From Mameliella sp. MMSF_3455 (GTDB taxonomy: Bacteria; Pseudomonadota; Alphaproteobacteria; Rhodobacterales; Rhodobacteraceae), in NCBI RefSeq assembly GCF_030733205.1, contig NZ_JASHJL010000012.1, positions 1-64,000 of the forward strand: a stretch of 64,000 nt of DNA, in the 5' to 3' direction. The notes beneath the pieces were generated by a model. The model saw only the letters and a program-made list of their open reading frames with translations. It was not told where the DNA came from and did not search any database. The translations under genes and the position numbers were made by a program. Positions 17,713 through 26,470 of this stretch are shown piece after piece; position 1 is the first letter of the stretch; each line of letters begins with the position of its first letter.

Positions 17713-17738
17713 GGCGGGACGGCAGACACCGTCCCGCC
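17713..17738 (-). other. Stem-loop between DUF4345 and DUF1772 genes
   Basis: Perfect 10-bp stem GGCGGGACGG / CCGTCCCGCC with a 6-nt loop and no U-run, so more likely an intercistronic mRNA-stability or attenuation element than a full terminator. Confidence 0.5.
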
Positions 17739-17747
17739 AAGGCGGTG

Positions 17748-18170
17748 TCAGGTCGTCTGGACGGCGCCTCGTGGTACAGAGGTCCAAAGCCCCCGGCGAA
17801 AGGCCAGAAGGCAAAGCACGGCGATGCCGATCTCGAAGGCCAGCGCCCCGAGGATGCTGCCAGAGGGCACTCCGTCGGCCAGCAGACCCATCAACCGGCC
17901 CGCCGGGAAGCCGATGTACACGGTCAGCGCGGCCACCTGTGCAACCCGGCGCATGGCACTGTTCACCATGCCCCACAGCATCAGACCGCCCAGCACGGCC
18001 AGCCCGGCCCCGGGCGCACGCAGCTCGCTCAGCAGGCTCGCGTCATGTGGCAAGGTGATGCCGTAGCCGGCATAGAACCGGTGCGGGATGGCAAGGATGC
18101 AGAGACCGATGGCCAGCGCCGTGATGCCCGCGATCCCGAGCGTGATCTTCTGAAAAGGTGAAAAAGCCAT
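17748..18170 (-). CDS. DUF4345-type small membrane protein
   Basis: 140 aa with four predicted membrane helices; the first begins near residue 8, and VYIGFPAGRLMGLL near residue 84 fits the DUF4345 family. No biochemical role is known. It starts 30 bp after the NmrA-like gene, in the same transcript direction. Confidence 0.7.
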   Translation of the reverse strand: MAFSPFQKITLGIAGITALAIGLCILAIPHRFYAGYGITLPHDASLLSELRAPGAGLAVLGGLMLWGMVNSAMRRVAQVAALTVYIGFPAGRLMGLLADGVPSGSILGALAFEIGIAVLCLLAFRRGLWTSVPRGAVQTT

Positions 18171-18200
18171 TTGAGATCCTTTCCTGCGACAGGGTGAAGG

Positions 18201-19022
18201 TCAGGCCGCGAGCGGCCATTTGCCGGCCTGGGCTGCCGCGCGCGCAAAGTCGGCGAAGTCCCGGGGCGCCCGGCCAAGAGCGCGCTGCACGCCATCACCG
18301 AGACTGGCGTTGCGGCCGTCCAGCGTTTCGCGCGCGATGGCGGTAAAGACGTCAGCGACGAACTCGCCCCCGGCGCTGGCCACGTTGGCGTGGAACTCCT
18401 CGAATGAAATCGGGAGGTGCCGGATCGGGCGACCGATGGCGGTGGACAATTCCCCGGCCATGTCGGCAAAGCTCATCAGGCGGGGGCCCGTCACCTCGTA
18501 CAACTCGCCTTCGTGGCCGCCTTCGGTCAGTGCGGCGACCACGACGGCGGCAATGTCTTCCACGTCGATGATCGGTTCCACGACGTCACCGCCAGGCATC
18601 GGCAGGACGCCGGCCAGCACCGGATCGCGCAGGTAGCCTTCGCTGAAGTTCTGCGCGAACCAGGCGGCGCGCACGATGGTGAAATCCGGACCGGCATTGC
18701 GCACAACCTCTTCACCCAGACGGGCGTGGTGTTCGCCCCGCCCCGAAAGCAACACGAGGTGTTCGACGCCGGCGGCGCGGGCGGTGCGGCACAGCGCGTC
18801 CAGCTTGTCGACGGCGCCGGGAAAGGCCAGGTCGGGGAAATAGGTGACATAGGCGGCGCGGACACCGGACAGGGCAGGGGCCCAGGTTTCCGGCGCCTCC
18901 CAATCGAAGGGGATCGGCGCATTGCGCGATCCAAGACGCACGGCATGGCCAAGCGCCTGAAGTTTGCTTGCGACGCGCGAACCTGTCTTGCCGGTTGCGC
19001 CGATGACGTGAATGGGGTGCAT
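18201..19022 (-). CDS. NmrA-like / atypical SDR NAD(P)-binding protein
   Basis: 273 aa. It begins with a Rossmann dinucleotide motif, VIGATGKTGSRV. It belongs to the NmrA/atypical short-chain dehydrogenase group: there is no YxxxK catalytic pair at the usual spacing, and the C-terminal half matches the NmrA-type substrate region. It could be a quinone reductase-like or regulatory protein. It lies 105 bp downstream of an AraC gene in the same direction, its likely regulator. Confidence 0.8.
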   Translation of the reverse strand: MHPIHVIGATGKTGSRVASKLQALGHAVRLGSRNAPIPFDWEAPETWAPALSGVRAAYVTYFPDLAFPGAVDKLDALCRTARAAGVEHLVLLSGRGEHHARLGEEVVRNAGPDFTIVRAAWFAQNFSEGYLRDPVLAGVLPMPGGDVVEPIIDVEDIAAVVVAALTEGGHEGELYEVTGPRLMSFADMAGELSTAIGRPIRHLPISFEEFHANVASAGGEFVADVFTAIARETLDGRNASLGDGVQRALGRAPRDFADFARAAAQAGKWPLAA

Positions 19023-19127
19023 GGTCTGTCTCCTTGTCTGGAAGTGATGACAAGGGAATAGACCGGCGGCGGGCAGCGAGTATTGACCGCCATCGCCAGC
19101 ATTTTGACCGTTGTTGCCAATGGGGCG

Positions 19128-20150
19128 TCAGCCCGCGCCGTGAGCCTTGCGGTAGCTTGCCGGGGTGCGCCCGACCCAGCGCTTGAACGCGCGGGTAAAG
19201 GAACTCTGCTCGGAAAACCCGGTCAGGAAGGCGACCTCTGCCAGCGAATACCCCTCGTCGCGCAGCAACCCCTCGGCCAGTTCGCGGCGGGTCTCGTCGG
19301 TCAGGGTCTGAAAGCTCAGCCCTTGTTCGGACAGCCGCCGGTGAAAGCTGCGCGCGCTGAGGCCAAGGCCCCGGGCGATATCGCCCATTCTGGGCAAGCC
19401 CTCGCTCAGTGCGCGGGCGATGGCGGCCTTGGACCGGGATTCCAGCGTATCCGCCCCGACAATCTCGGACAGTTCCTCGTCCAGATGTGAGATCAGGAAG
19501 CGCGTGATGCCCTCATCACCCAGGATATTCGGCTGTCTGACCGACTCGTGGGAAATCAGCAGCGCGTCCTGATCACTGTCGAAACGGACAGGGCAGCCGA
19601 ACCAGCTTTCGTGGTGGGACAGGGTGCGCGGCGGCGGATGTTGAAACCGGACTTCGAGCGGGGCAAAGGGCACCGGGCTGACCTGCCGGGCAATCGAGAC
19701 CGCGCTGGCCAGCGACGTCTCGTTCGAGAGCCTGAGACCGAGCCGCCGCATCCCGGCCCGTTGCAGGACCAGCAGGACGCCGCGCGGATCGGGACGCAGT
19801 TCGTATTCCACCACGCTGGTCCAGACACGCGCATAGCGTTCGATCCGCGAAAGCGATCCCATGAGGTCGGGCGCGGCCTTCCAGGCCAGGCCCAGTGCCC
19901 CGTATTCGTCACAACGCATGGAGGCGCCGACCTTCAGCGGCAGGTCGGTCGGGTCGACCGTTTCGGCGATCCGTTCCAGCATGTCGTAATAGACGGTCAC
20001 GGGCACCATGATCTTGGGATCCCAGGGCGTGTCGTGGTCCAGTCCCAGCCCGCGCAGCAAGCCGGGGCCGTCGACCGCCGGTCCGACGGCCGCGATCACC
20101 TTGCGCGGGAAAAGGGATGTCACATAGCCCATGCGGCCCAGTTTACCCAT
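19128..20150 (-). CDS. AraC-family regulator with arabinose-binding-type N-terminal domain
   Basis: 340 aa from ATG 20150; an ATG six codons later (20132, MGYVTSLFP) is equally plausible, as neither has a clear ribosome site. The N-terminal ~200 residues match the effector domain of OruR-like AraC regulators. The C-terminal ~100 residues carry two helix-turn-helix motifs (GLSARSFHRRL; SLAEVAFLTGFSEQSSFTRAFKRW). It probably controls the NmrA-DUF4345-DUF1772 genes below it. The effector is unknown. Confidence 0.85.
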   Translation of the reverse strand: MGKLGRMGYVTSLFPRKVIAAVGPAVDGPGLLRGLGLDHDTPWDPKIMVPVTVYYDMLERIAETVDPTDLPLKVGASMRCDEYGALGLAWKAAPDLMGSLSRIERYARVWTSVVEYELRPDPRGVLLVLQRAGMRRLGLRLSNETSLASAVSIARQVSPVPFAPLEVRFQHPPPRTLSHHESWFGCPVRFDSDQDALLISHESVRQPNILGDEGITRFLISHLDEELSEIVGADTLESRSKAAIARALSEGLPRMGDIARGLGLSARSFHRRLSEQGLSFQTLTDETRRELAEGLLRDEGYSLAEVAFLTGFSEQSSFTRAFKRWVGRTPASYRKAHGAG

Positions 20151-20380
20151 CGTGCCGCATCGTGGTCCAACCCCAAGGCGATGACTGCCCGGTACCCGGA
20201 GCAAAATGGCATGCAGCTGGGGTTTTTCGGCTGCGGGGCAGGCATTTCCGCGGCATCGGGTTGCGGTTGCGCCGGTGCCGGTCGTAAGCATCGGCCAGCA
20301 AGGCGGACGCCGGGTGTCCGCCACCAGACGCCGGGATCCGCCGGAATCACCGGGGCCTGCGCGCAGCGAGGTAGGGGCGC

Positions 20381-21421
20381 ATGACGACGGGTATCGAGGT
20401 CCGAAACATCGGCAAGGACTATGCGGGGAAACCGGCCGTCGCCGAGGTTTCATTCACGGTGGCCGACCGCGAACTCTTTGTCATCGTCGGGGAATCCGGC
20501 TGTGGCAAGAGCACGCTGTTACGCCTGATCGCGGGTCTTGAAACGCCGGATCGCGGCGAGATCCTCCTCCACGGCGACAGGGTGGCAGGGCAGGGCACGA
20601 TGGTGCCGCCCGAACAGCGCGGAACCGGGTTTGTCTTTCAGTCCTATGCGCTCTGGCCGCACATGACCGTCCGGGACAACGTGGCCTTTCCGCTGGAAGC
20701 GGGAGGCATGTCGCGCAAGGCGGCGGCGCGCTCGGTCGAGACGCACCTTGAAACCGTTTCCTTGCAGGACATGGCGGGGCGCAAGCCCGAGGCCTTGTCC
20801 GGCGGCCAGCGTCAACGCGTGGCGCTGGCGCGCTGCCTGGCGGGCGGGGCGCGGACGATCCTCATGGACGAACCGCTGGCCAATCTCGATCCACACCTGC
20901 GCGGGACGATGGAACGCGAATTGCTGCATTTCCATCGCTCGTCCGGGGCGACCACGTTGTACATCACCCACGACCAACGCGAGGCGATGGCCCTGGCGGA
21001 CCGCATGGCGGTGATGAAAGGCGGGCGCTTTCTGCAGGTGGGAACGCCGCAGGAGATCTACGAACGGCCCGGGTCCGTCGAGGTGGCGGAATTCATCGGT
21101 CATGGCAGCGTCGTCGACGTCCTCTATCGCGACGGCATGGCAGAACTGTCCGGCTGCCGGTTTGATGTCACCACCGCACCCGGACAGCCGGAGGGGCCGG
21201 CACAGGCGCTGGTGCGCCCCGAGGGGATCGAGATCCTGGAGGACGGCGACGAAGGGCATTTGGCAGGAACGGTGCGCAATGTCCTCTATCGCGGCGGAAT
21301 CTGGGAAGCGGCTCTGGACCTCGATGCGGGCGCCAGCCTGACGGTGGCCTATCATGCGCCGATGCGGGTCGGGGACCGGCTGGCCCTGCGGATCAAGCGG
21401 GCCTGGGTCCTGCCGGGATGA
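20381..21421 (+). CDS. ABC transporter ATPase, FbpC/AfuC-like
   Basis: 346 aa. Walker A is GESGCGKST (about residue 37), signature LSGGQRQRVALAR (about 140), Walker B ILMDEP, D-loop NLDPHLR and H-loop ITHDQ. A C-terminal TOBE-type regulatory domain follows from about residue 235. It is of the ferric/sugar-phosphate/2-aminoethylphosphonate importer group, so it should power the binding protein and permease encoded at 21943-24631 on the opposite strand. The stop overlaps the HD gene start (ATGA). The 230 bp upstream hold only a weak hairpin (GGCGGAC / GTCCGCC at 20302-20322). Confidence 0.88.
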   Translation: MTTGIEVRNIGKDYAGKPAVAEVSFTVADRELFVIVGESGCGKSTLLRLIAGLETPDRGEILLHGDRVAGQGTMVPPEQRGTGFVFQSYALWPHMTVRDNVAFPLEAGGMSRKAAARSVETHLETVSLQDMAGRKPEALSGGQRQRVALARCLAGGARTILMDEPLANLDPHLRGTMERELLHFHRSSGATTLYITHDQREAMALADRMAVMKGGRFLQVGTPQEIYERPGSVEVAEFIGHGSVVDVLYRDGMAELSGCRFDVTTAPGQPEGPAQALVRPEGIEILEDGDEGHLAGTVRNVLYRGGIWEAALDLDAGASLTVAYHAPMRVGDRLALRIKRAWVLPG

Positions 21422-21936
21422 AGGCGCCCGAAGACTGGTTTCCACCGGACGCGCCCCGACTGGCCCATATCAGGCGGGTTATGGAACTGGCCCGAAGGGT
21501 CGAGGCGCGGCAGGATTTCGGCGGGCGGCTGGTCATTGCTGCCGCCTACCATGACATCGGCTATGCCGAGACCTTTGCCAAGACAGGCTTTCACCCGGTC
21601 GACGGGGCCATTCTGGCCCGGTCCGACGGCTGCGATGCCGAGGTTGTCGATGCGGTGCTGCACCATTCCGGCGCGCGCGGGCTCTGCCTGCGGACGCGGC
21701 CGGATCTCGCCGAGCACTACGGGCCGACCTGCCGGATGATGGATACGGCGCTCAGCCGGGCGCTGACCTTTTGCGACAACCGGTCCGGCCCGAACGGAGA
21801 GGCCCTGACCCTGTCCCAGCGGATCGCGGACATACGCCAAAGACACGCGGGCAATCCCGCGCTGCTGGAAACGACCGCTGACCACTTGCCCCTGTTCGAG
21901 CGGATCGACGTCGAATTCGCGCCGCTCCTGTCCTGA
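21418..21936 (+). CDS. HD-domain phosphohydrolase-like protein
   Basis: 172 aa. It has HIRRVMELAR near residue 17, the HD dyad in AAYHDIGYAE (about residue 43) and a downstream histidine pair in VLHHSGARG (about 82), consistent with a metal-dependent HD hydrolase. It is translationally coupled to the ABC ATPase. It may act on the phosphorylated compound that the transporter brings in, but that is context only. Confidence 0.7.
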   Translation: MKAPEDWFPPDAPRLAHIRRVMELARRVEARQDFGGRLVIAAAYHDIGYAETFAKTGFHPVDGAILARSDGCDAEVVDAVLHHSGARGLCLRTRPDLAEHYGPTCRMMDTALSRALTFCDNRSGPNGEALTLSQRIADIRQRHAGNPALLETTADHLPLFERIDVEFAPLLS

Positions 21937-21942
21937 GGCGGG

Positions 21943-23652
21943 TCACATCCGCCAGGGCACCACGCCGCGCGGCGCCTGTCGTCCCAGCCGATCCAATGCG
22001 GCCATCAAAAGGATCGTGGCCACCACCGTCACGCTGGCCATCGCGGCAGCAAGGGTCGTGTAACCGCCATCCTCGTAATTGTAGATCGTCGTGCCGATGG
22101 TCTCGTTACCGCTGGACCACAGCAGGGCCGAAACCGTGACCTCGTTGTAGGCGGTCAGAAAGACAAGGATCGCCCCCGAGGCTGCCGCCGGTGCGATGAG
22201 CGGCAGAAAGATCCGTCGCATCCGAAGTCCGTAGCACGCGCCAGAGATCCGGGCGGCCTCGTCCAGCGCGGGGTCCAGTTGCACGAAGGCGGCGCTGACG
22301 GGTTTCAGCGCGATGGAGAAGAAGGCGCAGAGATAGGCGACAAGGATGATCCCCAGCGTGTTGTAGAGCGAGACGTTGAACAGCGGCAGGGGCTTGAGAA
22401 AGGCGAGGATGAAGGCGATCGAGATCACGAGGCCCGGAATGGCGTAGGTCATCTCGCTCAGCGTCGCGATGCCCAGGCCGGTGCCCCGCACGGGACGCCG
22501 GGGCGAGGACATGAAATGCGCGACAAGGATGCTGCCCAGGGCGATGATTCCCGCAGCCGTGGCGGCCGTCAGCGAAGAATTCAGAAAGGCGCGCGCGGTG
22601 ACGGATTGCCGGAACAGGATCTCGGCAAAATTGTCCAGCGTGATCGTGTTGCCGTTCAGCGGCAGGCCGTAGGTGCGCACCAGGGCCGTCGCCACCAGCG
22701 CCGCGATGGGCAGAACCAGCGTGCCCAGCACCAGCAGGGACAGCCCGGCCTCGGTCCAGCCGCGCATGCGTCCCAGGCGGATGTGCAGCGGCGGCTGAGG
22801 CGGGCCGATCAGTGTGCTGCGGGCATTCCGCAGCAGCAGCATCTGCAGCAGGATCACCATCACCGCCAGGAGCGCCAGGATCGAGGCGATCACCGCCACG
22901 TCGGTCAGCACAGAGGGGCCGAAGCTGGCCAGCCGTTGCCAGATCAGCACCGGCAGGGTGATGTAGCGCGCGGGAATGCCCAGCAGCGCCTGAATGCCGA
23001 AATTCCCCAGCGCCGAGACGAAGGCCAGCGCATATCCGGCGATCAGTGTCGGGGCCAGCAGCGGCAGGATTATGCGCCGGAGCAGTCTGCCGCCACCGGC
23101 GCCGGCGATCCGTGCGGCATCGCTCATCTCGCGCGGCAGGGCGCGGAGCGCGGCCAGGACAACAAGAAAGACCAGCGGCGTATGCTGGACGCCCAGCAGA
23201 AAGATCAGCCCGCCGGGGGAATAGAGGGGGTGCGTGGTGCCCAGTTCCGGCGCGATCCCCAGGCTGCGCAGGATCGGAGAGGACGGGCCCATCGCCTGGA
23301 TCCAGGCAATCGCCGTGACATGCGGCGGAATCATCATCGGGATCAGCAGGAGAAAGGTGAAGATACCTTTCCAGCGGATATCGGTCAGACCGATGGCCAG
23401 CGCGATCCCGGTGCCCGCGACCAGCGAGATAAGCGACGAGAAAAGGGCGCTTTCCAGTGAATGCGTGAAGGCGCGCCAGACCGAGCGCGAGGACAGTGCA
23501 TCCGACAGGGGCGCCAGCGAAAGGACGTCGTCCTGTGTCACACCGACACGCGCCAGCAGGCCCAGCGGAAAGACCAGCAGGGCCAGCGCGAAAAAGGTGA
23601 CAGCGGCAAGGGTCAGGCCCTCGCCGCTGCGCAGGAAGTTCAACAGCCGCAA
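21943..23652 (-). CDS. ABC transporter permease, two fused permease domains (FbpB/AfuB-like)
   Basis: 569 aa with about 12 membrane helices. Two binding-protein-dependent transport domains lie in tandem, each with an EAA-type loop (DAARIAGAGGGRLLRRIILPLL near residue 180; DEAARISGACYGLRMRRIFLPL near residue 465). Such double permeases pair with FbpA/AfuA-type binding proteins. It starts 4 bp after the binding protein gene. The matching ATPase is on the other strand, tail to tail with this gene, 6 bp away. Confidence 0.88.
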   Translation of the reverse strand: MRLLNFLRSGEGLTLAAVTFFALALLVFPLGLLARVGVTQDDVLSLAPLSDALSSRSVWRAFTHSLESALFSSLISLVAGTGIALAIGLTDIRWKGIFTFLLLIPMMIPPHVTAIAWIQAMGPSSPILRSLGIAPELGTTHPLYSPGGLIFLLGVQHTPLVFLVVLAALRALPREMSDAARIAGAGGGRLLRRIILPLLAPTLIAGYALAFVSALGNFGIQALLGIPARYITLPVLIWQRLASFGPSVLTDVAVIASILALLAVMVILLQMLLLRNARSTLIGPPQPPLHIRLGRMRGWTEAGLSLLVLGTLVLPIAALVATALVRTYGLPLNGNTITLDNFAEILFRQSVTARAFLNSSLTAATAAGIIALGSILVAHFMSSPRRPVRGTGLGIATLSEMTYAIPGLVISIAFILAFLKPLPLFNVSLYNTLGIILVAYLCAFFSIALKPVSAAFVQLDPALDEAARISGACYGLRMRRIFLPLIAPAAASGAILVFLTAYNEVTVSALLWSSGNETIGTTIYNYEDGGYTTLAAAMASVTVVATILLMAALDRLGRQAPRGVVPWRM

Positions 23653-23656
23653 GAGG

Positions 23657-24631
23657 TCAGCCGCCGAAGATCTCGGTGAACTTCATCTTGTTGGCCTGGT
23701 CGTTTTCCAGGGCCTTGGCCGGGTCGAAGTCCAGCAGCTTGATGTCGTTCAGCGCCGGGAACCCCTCGGGCGGGGTGATGGCGGGATGCGCGGGCAGGTA
23801 TCCCATGTCGGCGGCCAGTTGCTGGCCTTCTTCCGAGATCAGGAAGTCGACAAAGGCCTTGGCGGCGTCCGGGTTCTGCGCGGTCGACAGGATCGCGACC
23901 GGCTCTGTCACGGCCGAGACGCCTTCCTCGGGGAAGACGAACTCAACCGGGGCGCCGTCCAGCTTGTTGCGGATCGGCAGGAAGTCGACCACGAACCCAT
24001 AGAGTTTTTCGCCCCCGGCGACGGCCTTGTAGGTGCCGCCATTGCCGCCTTCGGGGATGGCGCCCTGTGCGGCCAGGCCTTCGTAGAAATCCCAGCCCAG
24101 GTCGGGATGCGCGGTGATGGCGGCCATGTGGATGGTCGCCGCGCCGGATGTCAGCGGCGAAGGCATCGCCAGCTTGTCCTTGGCCGCCTCTTTCAGCAGG
24201 TCGGCATAAGAGGTCGGGACCATCTCGGCGCCGGTGTTGTAGACGATGCCGGTGGTGATCAGCTTGGTCGAGAAATAATGCCCTTCGGCATCCATCAGCG
24301 CGGGGTCATAGGCGCTGGTGTCGGCCTCGGGGTAGGCCATCAGGCGACCTTCGGCCTCGAGCCCTTCCATCGTGACCATGTCGGCGATCAGCAGGACGTC
24401 GGGCTGCGGGGCGCCGGCGGCAAATTCGGCGCGCAGCTTTGCCATGACCTTGGTGGTGCCGTCGCGAATCCATTCGACCTCGACCTCCGGGTACTTGGCC
24501 TGGAAGGCGTCGACCGTTTGTTGTGCATCGGCATTGGGCTGCGAGGTATACAGCACCAGCTTGCCCGACACCTCGGCCATCGCCGAAGTCGAAAGCAGCG
24601 CGGCAGCAAGCGCGGTAAGGGCGAAACGCAT
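23657..24631 (-). CDS. ABC transporter periplasmic binding protein, FbpA/AfuA-like
   Basis: 324 aa. Start ATG 24631 follows GGAGA at a good distance; an ATG four codons upstream is possible. A signal peptide ends near ALA-type sequence STSAMA before EVSGKLVLYTSQP. The mature protein is a type-II periplasmic binding fold of the ferric-ion/phosphonate/hexose-phosphate cluster. It lacks the obvious paired Tyr-Tyr ferric site near its C terminus, so an organic or phosphorylated ligand fits better than iron. It follows the DhaK-DhaL gene by 77 bp and may share its operon. Confidence 0.82.
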   Translation of the reverse strand: MRFALTALAAALLSTSAMAEVSGKLVLYTSQPNADAQQTVDAFQAKYPEVEVEWIRDGTTKVMAKLRAEFAAGAPQPDVLLIADMVTMEGLEAEGRLMAYPEADTSAYDPALMDAEGHYFSTKLITTGIVYNTGAEMVPTSYADLLKEAAKDKLAMPSPLTSGAATIHMAAITAHPDLGWDFYEGLAAQGAIPEGGNGGTYKAVAGGEKLYGFVVDFLPIRNKLDGAPVEFVFPEEGVSAVTEPVAILSTAQNPDAAKAFVDFLISEEGQQLAADMGYLPAHPAITPPEGFPALNDIKLLDFDPAKALENDQANKMKFTEIFGG

Positions 24632-24708
24632 GAGGGTCTCCATGATTTGGTTACATCGGCGACGGGCTATCAGAGCAATGTGACAGTCTTTCAACGGTCG
24701 GTCCGGTG

Positions 24709-26445
24709 CTACAGCGCATCCGCCCAGGCGGCCAGCAGCAAAGCGGCCGAGTCCGCGCCCGGGTCGACATGGCCGATGGACCGCTCGCCCAGTTTCCGGG
24801 ACCGGCCCTTGGCGCTTTGCATCTGCGCGGTGGCCTCTGCGCCACGTCGGGCTGCGTCGCGGGCGCGTTCCAGCGTTTCGCGCAATGAGGCCCCCTCGTT
24901 GGTCGCAAGCTTTGCCGCCTCTGTGGCGGGCAGCCAGGCGTCCAGCATGGTCTTGTCGCCAAGTGTCGCGCCACCACGTCCCGCGATGCCCTGCGCCATG
25001 CCATCCAGCCAGGCGGCCAGCGCCCCGGCATCCAGCGCCCAGCGGTCGGAGACAGCCCGTCCGGCCGCGCCAAAGCCCGAGGCATAGAGCGGCCCGGCTG
25101 AGGCGCCGACGGCAGAAAGAAAGCTGTTGGCGATCACTTCGCAGAGGCCGGTGATGGTCATGTCGCGATCGGCGTCGTCCATCGCGTCCAGCACGGCCTT
25201 CCAGCCGAGTTCCATCGTGATGCCGTGATCGCCATCGCCGATTTCTCCGTCGAGCGCGCAAAGCCGGTCAACCGCCGCAAAGATCGCCTCGGCCCCCGCC
25301 CGCATCATGGCGCGAAACTCTGCCGGGGTGACGTCGCCATCGGTGCGCAGGTTGGCACGATCTCTGGCGTCCGCCACGCGATCGGCCCTGTGTCTATGCC
25401 TGCGCGGGCGGGCGGTGCGGGTCACATCGGGTTTGCCGACGCGCAGGGCGGGTGTCTCGCAGGGATGGTCAAGCCATTCCTGCAGCTCTGCGTCCAGCTT
25501 CATCAGCGTGATCGAGGCGCCTTCCATGTCCAGCGAGGTGCAGTATTCGCCGACCCAGCTGTGGTGAATGGTTATCTGTCGGTCGTCCAGCAGGTGCGCG
25601 ACACGCCGATGCAGCAGGTAAAGCTCCATCAGGCTGGTCGAGCCCAGCCCGTTGACCAGCACGGCAACCCGGTCGCCCGCCGTGCAGGCCAATTCATCAA
25701 GGATCGGCGGCAGCAGGCGGTCCACGACGGCGTCTGCCCCCTCGGCAGGACCGCGTTCGATGCCCGGCTCGCCGTGGATGCCCATGCCGATCTCCATCTC
25801 GCCCACGGGCAGGTCGAAATTGGGGCGCCCGGTCTGGGGCAGGATGCAGGCAGAGAGCGCCACGCCCATCGTTCGCGTGGCCGCGTTCGCGCGCGCGGCG
25901 GCCCGTTCGACGGCATCAAATGGCAGGCCAAGATCCGCCGCCGCCCCGGCGACCTTGAAGACAAAGAAATCCCCGGCGATCCCGCGACGCTCTTCTGCCC
26001 GGTCCGGCGGGGCAGAGGCGATGTCATCGGTCACGAGGAAAGAGCGCGCGGTGATCCCGTGTTCTGCCAGTCCCTCTTCGGCCATGCCGAAATTCATCAC
26101 GTCCCCGGTGTAATTGCCGTAGAGGAACAGCACCCCCGCGCCGCCATCGGCGGCAAATCCCGCGTCCATGATCTGCTTCGGTGAGGGAGAGGCAAAGATG
26201 TTGCCAAGGGGGGCCGCATCGGCCAGCCCCTTGCCCACATAGCCCGCGAAGGCAGGTTCGTGACCCGAGCCACCCCCGATGACGATACCGACCTTGCCGT
26301 CGCGCGGGCCGTTCAGCGCGACGATGGCCCGGCCGGTATCGCCTTCGACGCAGATGAGGTCGGGATGGGCCGAGACCATGCCGGCCACGAGGTCCTCGAT
26401 CAGGTGGTCGGGATCGTTGATCAGCTTGCGGTGCTTCTGCGACAT
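24709..26445 (-). CDS. DhaK-DhaL fusion kinase (dihydroxyacetone / erythrulose kinase type)
   Basis: 578 aa ATP-dependent ketose kinase. The DhaK domain (about residues 1-330) has GGGSGHEP near residue 53 and the GMGIHGEPG loop with the substrate-binding His. The DhaL domain (about 370-578) has the metal-binding DGEIGDGDHG. The linker is Arg-rich. Family members phosphorylate dihydroxyacetone or, in tetritol loci, D- or L-erythrulose (LerK/DerK). Next to eryH and eryI, an erythrulose kinase role is attractive: its product L-erythrulose-1-phosphate would enter the same isomerase chain. Substrate is unproven. Confidence 0.85.
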   Translation of the reverse strand: MSQKHRKLINDPDHLIEDLVAGMVSAHPDLICVEGDTGRAIVALNGPRDGKVGIVIGGGSGHEPAFAGYVGKGLADAAPLGNIFASPSPKQIMDAGFAADGGAGVLFLYGNYTGDVMNFGMAEEGLAEHGITARSFLVTDDIASAPPDRAEERRGIAGDFFVFKVAGAAADLGLPFDAVERAAARANAATRTMGVALSACILPQTGRPNFDLPVGEMEIGMGIHGEPGIERGPAEGADAVVDRLLPPILDELACTAGDRVAVLVNGLGSTSLMELYLLHRRVAHLLDDRQITIHHSWVGEYCTSLDMEGASITLMKLDAELQEWLDHPCETPALRVGKPDVTRTARPRRHRHRADRVADARDRANLRTDGDVTPAEFRAMMRAGAEAIFAAVDRLCALDGEIGDGDHGITMELGWKAVLDAMDDADRDMTITGLCEVIANSFLSAVGASAGPLYASGFGAAGRAVSDRWALDAGALAAWLDGMAQGIAGRGGATLGDKTMLDAWLPATEAAKLATNEGASLRETLERARDAARRGAEATAQMQSAKGRSRKLGERSIGHVDPGADSAALLLAAWADAL

Positions 26446-26470
26446 GATGCGGCCTCCCTGTCGGCGCAGG

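Noticed and set aside
23657-24631. Ferric iron-binding protein
   Set aside because: Fold class fits, but I see no clear ferric Tyr-Tyr site or iron-linked neighbours, so iron was not assigned.
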